From positions 1 through 64,000 of the forward strand of contig JANQIX010000016.1 of NCBI GenBank assembly GCA_028281925.1: a stretch of 64,000 bases of DNA. The letters are read 5' to 3'. Source of the stretch: Alphaproteobacteria bacterium (GTDB lineage: Bacteria; Pseudomonadota; Alphaproteobacteria; DSM-16000; Inquilinaceae). This document shows, piece after piece, positions 46,397 through 53,922 of this stretch. The position numbers and the translations under genes were made by a program. Positions within the stretch are counted from its first letter, which is position 1. Each line of letters begins with the position of its first letter. A model generated the notes under the pieces. That model had not been told where the DNA came from. It did not search any database and worked only from the letters and a program-made list of their open reading frames with translations.

Positions 46397-46552
46397 CTCG
46401 GCTCCACTGCTTACGATGGCGTTGCCGTGTCACTTCATCCCGACCGGGACACGCCTGCGGCCGGACGGTTCCGCATTGGGTCGATGCAGCGCGCCACCCG
46501 CAATAGCTGCGGAGCGATGGGCCACCGCTCGACTGATTGTCAGGATAGGTGA

Positions 46553-46605
46553 GCGCCCAACAGAATGCAAATGCGACTTACTCTCATTTGCATTCTGTTG
46601 GGCGC
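46553..46605. repeat. Perfect 21-bp inverted repeat, Fur-like centre
   Basis: Arms 46553-46573 and 46585-46605 are exact reverse complements around an 11-base loop. The central TGCGACTTACTCTCA resembles a degenerate Fur-family operator flanked by GCAAA/TTTGC. The 3' arm shares GGCGC with the next inverted repeat. Confidence 0.75.
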
Positions 46606-46640
46606 GTCAGGCCGAAGCACATCATCCGGCCTGACGCGCC
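46601..46640. repeat. Perfect 14-bp inverted repeat overlapping the previous one
   Basis: Arms GGCGCGTCAGGCCG (46601-46614) and its exact reverse complement (46627-46640) enclose a 12-base loop. Bases 46601-46605 also belong to the neighbouring 21-bp repeat, so in RNA the two full hairpins compete. Confidence 0.75.
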
Positions 46641-46713
46641 TTCCGGCGAACCAGACTCAGATTCCCTCAGATTGCCATGTTTCGGCGGCGAGGCATCTCA
46701 CCGACGGGGAGAA

Positions 46714-47871
46714 TCAGGCGACCGCCAAAGCTCCGGAGCTTGCCGCCTCCGCCATCGGCGCGGTCTTGCGCCGCAGCACGCGCAGGCGGCTCCGGAATTC
46801 GCCGCGATCGACATAGAAGCCGCGCAGGTGGCGGAAGCCGGTATTGGGGCGGAACGCCTCGCGGCCGTGCAGCACCCGGCGGTTGTCGAACACGATCATC
46901 TCTCCGGCCGCGAGACGCGTGGCGATCATCAGCGAAGGGTCGCGCGTGTGTTCCATGAACAGGCGAAAGGCGCGGTAATAGGGCTCCATCACCTCGATCG
47001 GCAGGTCGAAGGTATCGGCCATGTGCGGGCTGAACCGCACCTCCGCCAATCGGCCGTCACGGTCGAGAACGATCACGGGCGAGCGAGACCGGATATCGTA
47101 GTCCCGGTCGTGGAAGCGGAACGGAATCTCGACGGTCGACAGCAGGCGGAAGGCCTCAGGGTCGGCCTCATGCACAGACTCCGCAACGCGGTAGCCGTCG
47201 ACGAAGCTGGAGCCGCCACCCTCGGCCTCGTTCGCCAGGCAGTGCAGGAATTGAATGCCGGGCGCCAGTTCCTGGTTCGGCAGGTCGGTATGCAGCGGTA
47301 ACGCATCCGACGTATAGGCTTGGTTGTTGGGGTCCGGCATCGAGACGACCTCGAACACCGTTCCGAAATTGGTTTGCCTGAGGAAGCCGATGCTCTCAGC
47401 CAGATGGCGGCCGGCCTCGGCGTCGGTCGACACATTCGTAACGCGGGCGATGCCGTAGCGCAGCAGGGACTCCATCCACTGCGCCAGCACTTTTCCGCCC
47501 CCGGCCAGGTCGGACGCCTCCGCCGACGGCAGGTGCGCGGCGATGCCGGCATCCCAGGTCTCCGGCGTGACGTCCGCCGGATCGTGGCGGCGCAAGCCCG
47601 GCCGGCGCACAGCAAGCCAGCCGGCGTTGTACCGGCTGATATGGCCGTCGCCCGCCCAGACGATCTCAACGCCATCATCGTTGAGCACCGCCGTGGCAGG
47701 CTTCAGAGCGGCTTCGACGCTCAACAGGTCGAAGCTGCGCTCACCCGTCTGCGGATGAAAGGCACTCGGACAGTTGTCACGAAGCCAGAGATGGGGGAAC
47801 TCGGATGTCTCGCCGGTCGCCCATGTGAGCGTCAGTCGGCGGTCGTCCCAGTCGATGGAGCGGATTTGCAT
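46714..47871 (-). CDS. Fe(II)/2-oxoglutarate dioxygenase, TmpA/gamma-butyrobetaine hydroxylase-like
   Basis: 385 residues with the two-domain layout of gamma-butyrobetaine hydroxylase. A GBBH-like N-terminal domain (LTLTWATGETSEFPHLWLRD) is followed by a TauD/TfdA catalytic domain with the iron ligands H194 and D196 (LPLHTDLPNQELAPG) and H335 (NRRVLHGREAF), and a distal Arg in FRHLRGFYVDRG for 2-oxoglutarate. The N-terminal zinc cysteines of true GBBH are mostly absent (only C34). Divergently next to it is a PhnZ-like HD-domain oxygenase. That pair is known as TmpA/TmpB, which degrades trimethylaminoethylphosphonate to glycine betaine and phosphate. Gamma-butyrobetaine hydroxylation (carnitine synthesis) is the alternative. 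ATG 47871 is used; the frame extends 29 codons upstream. Confidence 0.85.
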   Translation of the reverse strand: MQIRSIDWDDRRLTLTWATGETSEFPHLWLRDNCPSAFHPQTGERSFDLLSVEAALKPATAVLNDDGVEIVWAGDGHISRYNAGWLAVRRPGLRRHDPADVTPETWDAGIAAHLPSAEASDLAGGGKVLAQWMESLLRYGIARVTNVSTDAEAGRHLAESIGFLRQTNFGTVFEVVSMPDPNNQAYTSDALPLHTDLPNQELAPGIQFLHCLANEAEGGGSSFVDGYRVAESVHEADPEAFRLLSTVEIPFRFHDRDYDIRSRSPVIVLDRDGRLAEVRFSPHMADTFDLPIEVMEPYYRAFRLFMEHTRDPSLMIATRLAAGEMIVFDNRRVLHGREAFRPNTGFRHLRGFYVDRGEFRSRLRVLRRKTAPMAEAASSGALAVA

Positions 47872-48185
47872 GGCGGATTGCCCTTGATGGTATCCCAATT
47901 GCGCACGTGCTTGGTGGTGAAACGGCCTGCGCCGCCGCCGGGCGGCGGCCACCACCAAACCTGCTTGCCAAAGGGAGACCCAAGGATGCGCCCCACTGCG
48001 TGCCTCGCGACTAAAGCACCATCAACGAGAGCAGATTAGGGCTGGCATGCCTCGTAACGCAATCGGTCTCTCGCGGGGGTCGAATGGCCCCACGTCGGCA
48101 CCGGTGCACTGGCCGTCGGTCCGCGCAAAGACGCTGGCGCTTCAGAACCCGAAACTATGCAGAAAGCAGCAAGAAGGGATTTGTG
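47872..48185. other. Divergent promoter region between the two oxygenase genes
   Basis: About 310 bases with no gene. It contains a 48-base inverted repeat (47911-47958: TTGGTGGT / ACCACCAA arms enclosing a GCCGCC / GGCGGC hairpin) 40 bases before the dioxygenase start. The HD-protein ribosome site is AAGGG near 48175. No clear -35/-10 pair was recognised. Confidence 0.5.
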
Positions 48186-48800
48186 ATGCGAACGGTCGCG
48201 TTTCGAGAGATGAAGCACGGATCGCGGGAGGACTACTTGCTGCTGGCCGAGCATGAACGGAGCTACATCGCCGGTGGGCCGGACCGCGTGCTGCGCGCGC
48301 TGGCGCAACTGGATGCGGAGCCGCTGCTGGGCTATCAGGTGACGCGGCTGGAGCACTCGCTGCAGGCCGCCACGCGGGCCGATCGCGACGGCGCCGATGC
48401 CGATTGGGTGGTTGCGGCCCTGCTGCACGATATCGGCGACGTGCTGGCGCCCACCAATCACGACCAGCTGGCAGCCGCCATTATCCGGCCGGTCGTGCGC
48501 GACGAATGCACCTGGGTCGTCGCCCATCACGGGCTTTTCCAGATGGTCTACTACGCCCATCACTACGGCGAGGACCCGAACGGACGGACGCGCTTCGCCA
48601 ATCATCCGTATTATCAGGCCTGCGTGGATTTCTGCGAGCGGTGGGATCAGTCGTCGTTCGATCCCGACTACGACAGTTTCAGCCTGGATCATTTCGCACC
48701 GCTGGTGCGCCAGGTGCTTAGCCGCCGCCCGTGGACACCCGAAGTGCTGAGAGAGGGCGAGGCCGTCGGGCTGCCGCCGCAGCGCAGCCCGCGCGACTGA
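48186..48800 (+). CDS. HD-domain mixed-valence iron oxygenase, TmpB/PhnZ-like
   Basis: 204 residues of HD-domain fold. Likely metal ligands are H57, H81-D82 (ALLHDIGD), H92, H114 or H115 (VVAHHGLFQ) and D154 (CERWDQSSFD). The 24-residue spacing H57 to H81 equals that between the first two ligands of PhnZ, an Fe2/Fe3 oxygenase that cleaves a carbon-phosphorus bond. The GLFQ and RTRFANHPYY segments are consistent with the phosphonate-degrading branch rather than nucleotide phosphohydrolases. Next to a TmpA-like dioxygenase, the best inference is TmpB: it would convert the 1-hydroxy-phosphonate made by TmpA to glycine betaine plus phosphate. No phosphonate transporter gene is adjacent. ATG 48186 is chosen; the open frame runs 34 codons further upstream. 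Confidence 0.8.
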   Translation: MRTVAFREMKHGSREDYLLLAEHERSYIAGGPDRVLRALAQLDAEPLLGYQVTRLEHSLQAATRADRDGADADWVVAALLHDIGDVLAPTNHDQLAAAIIRPVVRDECTWVVAHHGLFQMVYYAHHYGEDPNGRTRFANHPYYQACVDFCERWDQSSFDPDYDSFSLDHFAPLVRQVLSRRPWTPEVLREGEAVGLPPQRSPRD

Positions 48801-48819
48801 GGTCTGTCTGCTCGGGGCG

Positions 48820-48848
48820 TCGGGTTTCGCCTGCGGCTCCACCCGACC
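48820..48848. terminator. Inverted repeat between convergent HD-protein and bfr genes
   Basis: GTCGGGT / ACCCGAC forms a 7-bp stem with a 15-base loop in the 60-base gap between two stop codons. It is a weak bidirectional terminator candidate without a T-run. Confidence 0.4.
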
Positions 48849-48860
48849 TTCATCTGCCTG

Positions 48861-49346
48861 CTATGCGCCGCCGTCGGCCTCGAACATCTGCTCTTGCAAG
48901 TAGTTCTGCAGGCCGACCTTGCCGAGCAGGTCGATCTGGGTTTCCAGCCAGTCGATATGCTCTTCAGTATCGTCGAGAATATTGTTGAGGATTTCGCGGG
49001 ACACAAAATCGCGTGCCTCTTCACAGACGACGATGGCTTCTTTCAGGCAGGACTGGTTGTTGACTTCGGCGCTGAGGTCACAGTTGAACATCTCAGGCAC
49101 GTCTTCACCGATCTTGATCTTGTGCAGATCCTGCAGATTGGGCAGGCCGTCGAGCATAAGGATGCGCTCGATCAGCAGGTCGGCGTGCTTCATTTCGCCC
49201 AGCGACTCTTTGTACACGAACTCCGCAAGGCGCAATATGCCCCAATTCTTCAGGATGCGGGCGTGAAGGAAATACTGGTTTATCGCCGTCAGCTCATTGG
49301 TGAGAATGGTGTTCAAGTGCTTGAGCACCTGCTTGTCGCCCTGCAT
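48861..49346 (-). CDS. bfr: Bacterioferritin
   Basis: 161 residues, a 24-mer iron-storage subunit. The haem-binding M52 (GEMKHAD) and ferroxidase ligands E18, E51, H54, E94 and H130 are visible by alignment with E. coli Bfr from memory. The position equal to E127 appears to be Thr (DDTEEHID), with Glu at 128 and 129, so the di-iron centre may be atypical, as in haem-type subunits that pair with a second Bfr. No bfd ferredoxin or second bfr is adjacent. It converges with the HD oxygenase gene. A Fur-like sequence lies about 115 bases upstream (49462-49483). Confidence 0.92.
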   Translation of the reverse strand: MQGDKQVLKHLNTILTNELTAINQYFLHARILKNWGILRLAEFVYKESLGEMKHADLLIERILMLDGLPNLQDLHKIKIGEDVPEMFNCDLSAEVNNQSCLKEAIVVCEEARDFVSREILNNILDDTEEHIDWLETQIDLLGKVGLQNYLQEQMFEADGGA

Positions 49347-49461
49347 GTCCCGTGTCCTTGATCCTGCGGAATCCAGTGTTTCGTTCGAATATAAACGTAT
49401 GGCCGCTGAGATAAAGGGCGCGCATCACCGACACGCCGATTTCTCCAAACACCGGTTTTCA

Positions 49462-49483
49462 TTTGCGAATGCGTGTCATGATC
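49462..49483. promoter_or_regulatory. Weak Fur-like site upstream of bfr
   Basis: This 22-base stretch shares 16 positions with the strong Fur box at 44164-44185, including TTGCGAATG. Its fit to the 7-1-7 Fur consensus is only moderate (8 of 14), so this is tentative. Confidence 0.3.
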
Positions 49484-49503
49484 GTTCGCGAGCCCTGCGC
49501 CGG

Positions 49504-51705
49504 TCAGACCCGGCCACGGCGTGCATCCGCGACAGCCGCCAGCAGCGACACCACCTTGGGATCGGCGAAGATCGACTGCACATCGTCCGGCATCCGGCGC
49601 CGCCAGTTCGGGTGTTCGTCGATCGTGCCCGGCAGGTTCTGCTGCTCCACCTGGCCGATCAGATCTTCAATCTGCACCATCATGATGCGGCTCGGCGCGC
49701 TTGACAGGAACCGGTGGACGGCCATCACCAGCTTCTCGTCCAGATCGGGCGGCCCCGCGCCGCCGGGCGGTGCCCCGCCTTCCCGCCATAGGCCGGCATC
49801 GATCAGCGCGTCAATCAGGCGCCTGCGATCTCCAATGCGGTCGGCGGCATCCTGCTCCGTCATCTCGAGGCTGGGGTAGAGGCCCAAGCGCTGCCGCCAG
49901 GTGAGATCGGCGCCATACCAGAATCCGGCCAGCGTCGGCGTGTCATGCGTGCCGGCGGTCACCAGCGCCGCAGCCGGATAGTCTTGGCTGCGCTTGAACA
50001 GGCGGTCCCCCACCCGCTCGAACTGCAATACGCGATAGGACAGCACGCCGGCAGCCGCCATCGCCGGGCGGAAGCCATCTGGCACGGTGCCAAGGTCTTC
50101 GCCGATCACCACGCATTTCGCGCGATGGGATTCCAGCGCAACGATCCGCATAAGGTCGTCGAACGGATAGGCCACATAGGCCCCTTCCTGCGCGTGGCTT
50201 CCGTTCGGCACCCAATAGAGGTGCATCAGCCCCATCACATGGTCGATGCGGATGGCACCGGCATGGCGCATGTTGCTGCGCAACGCGTCGATGATTGGCC
50301 CATAGGCCTGTTCGCGCAGCGTCAGCGGGTTCAGCGGCATCAGCCCCCAGCTCTGCCCCAGGTGATTGAGCAGATCAGGCGGCGCGCCGACAGACACGCC
50401 GGGCACGAAGGCGCCGGGATTGCTCCATATACTGGCGCTCTCCCAGGAAAGCCCGACTGCCAAGTCGCGATAGAGGCCGATCCGCAGGCCCGCCGCACGG
50501 CCCCTGTCGGCGGCGGTGCGCACCTGCTCGTCGGCGATCCATTGCAGGTATTCGTGGAACTCCACCTGGTCGCGGTGCTCCGCCGCGAAGGCCGCGACGG
50601 CCTCGCTGTCCGGCCGTCGATAGGCTTCCGGCCACCGGTCCCAGGCCCAGAGAGCCTTGTCTTGCGCCGAGAAGTGCGCCTGAAGGGCGTGGAAGACCGC
50701 AAACCGCCGCAATCCGTCACCGCCGAGTTCCTGAAACGTGCGAAAGGCGCGAGCCCGGTCGCTCTGCGGCAGCAGGTGCCGACGACGAAAGCTCTCGAAC
50801 GCCTGCCACAAGGCGGGGAACATGAGCGCCGCCACGTCTTCGTACGACACCAGCGGGCCCTCGCGCACCTGCTTCAGCCGCAATTCGAAGTCTGCCGTCG
50901 CTATGCGCTGCTGGGCTGTTTCCGATTCCGCAAGATCGGGTATCGCTTCCACATCGATGTAGAGGATGTTCAGAAATTCACGGCTGGAAGGCGAATACGG
51001 GCTGTACCGTCCGGGATCGGCGGGAAACAGGGCGTGCAGCGGGTTGAGGCCGACAATATCGGCGCCCGCGCCTGCGGCTTGTTCCGACAAGTCCCCCAGC
51101 GCAGAGAAGTTGCCGATGCCCCAGTCGTTCGCGGACCGGAGCGCGTAGAGCTGGCAGGAAACCCCCCAGAGTCGCTCATCGGGCGTCACGTCGTTCAATG
51201 TCCAGCAACGCCGGGGCGCCACGATAACCGTTGCATCGCCCGTCAGATCGGTTCCCTCGACCGCGACCGTCAGCCGGTGGTAGCCGTCCGGCAACCGTTC
51301 CGGCAGCGCCATCGCACGCCGTTCGCGCTCGCCGGAGTCGATATGGCGCATCTCCGTGACGGGCAGCAGTCGGCACGCGATGCGCGAGCCATGCTCGCGG
51401 CCGCCCTCTTCCACCAAGGTCCAGCTCAGCGTCCGATCCGCCAGATCCGCCGGAACCGTCAACGCGACGCTGGCCGGCTGCGCTTCGGCGGGCACCAGCA
51501 CGACCGGGTCGACCAGCCGCCGCCAAGTCCGACTTTCGAACCGCGTGAGGCTTTCGGCACAGTCGTCCGGCGTGCCCACCGGATAGCCCATCGCCTGCAG
51601 AAAGCACGCCTTGGTATCCCGAGACGTTTCCCGGTAATGACCCCAGATGTCGTGGTAACCGGGCTCTATACCGGTCAGCGTCGCCAGCTGATCGAGTGTG
51701 TCCAT
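49504..51705 (-). CDS. malQ: 4-alpha-glucanotransferase (amylomaltase)
   Basis: 733 residues, GH77. It transfers maltosyl units between alpha-1,4-glucans and releases glucose. The catalytic nucleophile is in IRIDHVMGLMHLYW (near residue 487), the acid/base Glu in VIGEDLGTVPDGF, and the transition-state Asp in TAGTHDTPTLAGFW. The N-terminal 150 residues are the beta-sandwich extension seen in MalQ of Proteobacteria. It is the last gene of the glucan operon, nine bases after glgX. It would process short maltodextrins released by debranching. Confidence 0.94.
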   Translation of the reverse strand: MDTLDQLATLTGIEPGYHDIWGHYRETSRDTKACFLQAMGYPVGTPDDCAESLTRFESRTWRRLVDPVVLVPAEAQPASVALTVPADLADRTLSWTLVEEGGREHGSRIACRLLPVTEMRHIDSGERERRAMALPERLPDGYHRLTVAVEGTDLTGDATVIVAPRRCWTLNDVTPDERLWGVSCQLYALRSANDWGIGNFSALGDLSEQAAGAGADIVGLNPLHALFPADPGRYSPYSPSSREFLNILYIDVEAIPDLAESETAQQRIATADFELRLKQVREGPLVSYEDVAALMFPALWQAFESFRRRHLLPQSDRARAFRTFQELGGDGLRRFAVFHALQAHFSAQDKALWAWDRWPEAYRRPDSEAVAAFAAEHRDQVEFHEYLQWIADEQVRTAADRGRAAGLRIGLYRDLAVGLSWESASIWSNPGAFVPGVSVGAPPDLLNHLGQSWGLMPLNPLTLREQAYGPIIDALRSNMRHAGAIRIDHVMGLMHLYWVPNGSHAQEGAYVAYPFDDLMRIVALESHRAKCVVIGEDLGTVPDGFRPAMAAAGVLSYRVLQFERVGDRLFKRSQDYPAAALVTAGTHDTPTLAGFWYGADLTWRQRLGLYPSLEMTEQDAADRIGDRRRLIDALIDAGLWREGGAPPGGAGPPDLDEKLVMAVHRFLSSAPSRIMMVQIEDLIGQVEQQNLPGTIDEHPNWRRRMPDDVQSIFADPKVVSLLAAVADARRGRV

Positions 51706-51714
51706 CGTCTGCCG

Positions 51715-53922
51715 TCAGTCCGCTGGATCGAATCGGAAGAGGACAAGGGATCGAGCTTGGATCGGATAGGTGTTGCCTGCCGGGACACTGACAGTCCCCT
51801 CCGTCCGTTCCGGCGCGGCGGTGTCGATCAGGCTGTACCAGCGTCCCGGTACTCCGGCGGGATGCGGAAGCGTGAAGGGCACCGAGTCCACATGCGCGTT
51901 CAGCAGCACCAGCAGTACATCATCGACAAGGTCACGCCCGTCATCGTCCATATAGTCGCCAGCATCTCCCGCCAGCAGAAGCCCGACGCAACGCGCGTAG
52001 TGGTCGCTCCAGCTCTCGTCGCTCTTCTCGTTGCCGTCAGGATCGATCCAGGACATGTCGGGAATGCCGCGCGGGGAAACTTCGCGGCCGTGCAGGAAGC
52101 GGGGCCGGCGCAGGACAGGATGCGCCCTGCGCAACGCCACCAGCCGCCTGGTGAAGGCGAGCATACTGCGTCCGCGCTCGCCCAGCCCCTCCCAGTCGAT
52201 CCAGCTGATCTCGTTGTCCTGACAATAGGCGTTGTTGTTGCCGTTCTGCGTCCGGCCGAATTCGTCGCCGGCCAGGATCATCGGCGTGCCTTGGGAAAGG
52301 AGAACGGTCGCCAGGAAGTTGCGATGCTGGCGAGCCCGGAGTTCCAGGATCTCAGGATTGTCGGTTGGCCCCTCGACCCCGTGGTTGATGCTGAAATTGG
52401 CGTTGTGCCCGTCGCGCCCGTCTTCGCCGTTCGCGTTGTTGTGCTTCTGCTCATAGCTGACCAGATCCGCCAAGGTGAATCCGTCATGACTGCAGCAATA
52501 ATTGATCGACGACCAAGACCGCCGGCCGTTGTGTTCGAAGAGATGGGACGATCCGGCAAGGCCGCCCGCCATGTCCGGCAGCATACCGTGGTCACCGCGC
52601 CAGAACCGCCGGACGCCGTCGCGATAGCGGTCGTTCCATTCGGCCCATCCCGGCGGATAGTTGCCGAGTTGATAGCCACCGGGGCCGACATCCCAAGGCT
52701 CGGCGATCAGCTTCACCTGGCTCAACACCGGATCCTGGCGCACGGCGTCGAAGAAGCCTGAGCCGGGGTCGTATCCCTGCGGCTCACGGCCCAGAGTCGT
52801 TGCGAGATCGAACCGGAATCCGTCGACGTGGATTTCCTGAACCCAGTAGCGAAGGCTGTCGAGCACCATCTGCAGGACACGCGGATGCGAGAGGTTGACC
52901 GTGTTGCCGGTCCCCGTCTCATCGATGTAGTACCGCCGCTCTGTCGGCAGCAGCCGATAGTACGAGGCATTGTCGATGCCCTTGAAGCTCAGGGTCGGCC
53001 CCAGATGGTTGCCCTCACAAGTGTGGTTGTAGACGACGTCGAGCAGCACCTCGATCCCGGCATCGTGAAGCCTTTTGACCGCGGTTTTCAACTCTCCAAG
53101 CCCCGATGACGCCATGTATCTGGGCACCGGAGCAAAATAGTTGAGCGTAGAATACCCCCAGTAATTGCGCAGACCTTTGCGGACCAGAAAATGGTCATCG
53201 ACAAACGCATGCACAGGTAAGAGTTCTATTGCGGTGATCCCAAGTGCTTTCAGGTAGGACACAACCTCGCGTGCGGCCAAACCGCCGAAGGTTCCCCTGA
53301 GATGCTGCGGCAGGGCCGGATGGCGGACGGTCAGGCCACGGACATGCGCCTCGTAGATCACCGTCTCCGACCAGGGCCGGTCCAGTGGCCGGTCGCCCCC
53401 CCAGGTGAACGCAGGGTCGACGACCAGCCCCTTGGGCATGGACCGCGCGTTGTCGCGCCTGTCGAACGAGAGGTCCGCCCGTGCCGTGCCCACGCGATAG
53501 CCGTAATGGGCCTCGGTCCAGCGCAGTTCGCCGACGAGCTGCCGTGCATAGGGGTCGATCAGCAGCTTGTTGGCGTTGAAGCGGTGGCCGTTCTGGGGCT
53601 CGTAGGGACCGTGCACGCGATAGCCGTAGAGCAGTCCGGGCCCCGCGTCGGGCAAATAGCCGTGCCAGACATGGTCCGTGTGCTCCGGCAGCGTGATCCT
53701 GTCGATCTCACGCTGACCTGAGCTGTCGAACAAGCACAGCTCGACCTTTTCGCCGTGCTGCGAAAACAGGGCGAAGTTGACGCCCTTGCCGTCCCAGGTC
53801 GCCCCAAGGGGATAGGGTCGGCCGGGCAGCACCCGCGGCTGCCCGACCGACGACCTGGCGTTTCGCCGGGTGGCGGACGCCGACCCCCAGCCCGCATCGC
53901 GCGGCTTGGCCACTCTTGTCAC
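51715..53922 (-). CDS. glgX: Glycogen debranching enzyme
   Basis: 735 residues, GH13 subfamily 11 (isoamylase-type). It hydrolyses alpha-1,6 branches of phosphorylase-limited glycogen. A CBM48 N-terminal domain ([20 protein letters not shown]) is followed by the TIM barrel with [23 protein letters not shown] (nucleophile near residue 371), [20 protein letters not shown] (acid/base Glu) and [11 protein letters not shown] near the end. The start is GTG in a 4-base overlap with the glgB stop, so the two are translationally coupled. Confidence 0.94.
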   Translation of the reverse strand: MTRVAKPRDAGWGSASATRRNARSSVGQPRVLPGRPYPLGATWDGKGVNFALFSQHGEKVELCLFDSSGQREIDRITLPEHTDHVWHGYLPDAGPGLLYGYRVHGPYEPQNGHRFNANKLLIDPYARQLVGELRWTEAHYGYRVGTARADLSFDRRDNARSMPKGLVVDPAFTWGGDRPLDRPWSETVIYEAHVRGLTVRHPALPQHLRGTFGGLAAREVVSYLKALGITAIELLPVHAFVDDHFLVRKGLRNYWGYSTLNYFAPVPRYMASSGLGELKTAVKRLHDAGIEVLLDVVYNHTCEGNHLGPTLSFKGIDNASYYRLLPTERRYYIDETGTGNTVNLSHPRVLQMVLDSLRYWVQEIHVDGFRFDLATTLGREPQGYDPGSGFFDAVRQDPVLSQVKLIAEPWDVGPGGYQLGNYPPGWAEWNDRYRDGVRRFWRGDHGMLPDMAGGLAGSSHLFEHNGRRSWSSINYCCSHDGFTLADLVSYEQKHNNANGEDGRDGHNANFSINHGVEGPTDNPEILELRARQHRNFLATVLLSQGTPMILAGDEFGRTQNGNNNAYCQDNEISWIDWEGLGERGRSMLAFTRRLVALRRAHPVLRRPRFLHGREVSPRGIPDMSWIDPDGNEKSDESWSDHYARCVGLLLAGDAGDYMDDDGRDLVDDVLLVLLNAHVDSVPFTLPHPAGVPGRWYSLIDTAAPERTEGTVSVPAGNTYPIQARSLVLFRFDPAD

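Larger units (their letters stand above)
46397..46713. other. Intergenic region with two overlapping hairpins
   Basis: About 315 bases between the dioxygenase stop and the unknown gene's start, both on the minus strand. It contains the inverted repeats at 46553-46605 and 46601-46640. On the minus strand, TTGCAT inside the first repeat and TATCCT 17 bases further could be a weak promoter. Confidence 0.55.

Noticed and set aside
49945..52761. 938-codon open frame on the plus strand
   Set aside because: It lies opposite malQ and glgX in full; high GC removes stops in this antisense frame. The amino-acid pattern (Arg/His/Gln/Val rich, no motifs) is that of a shadow.
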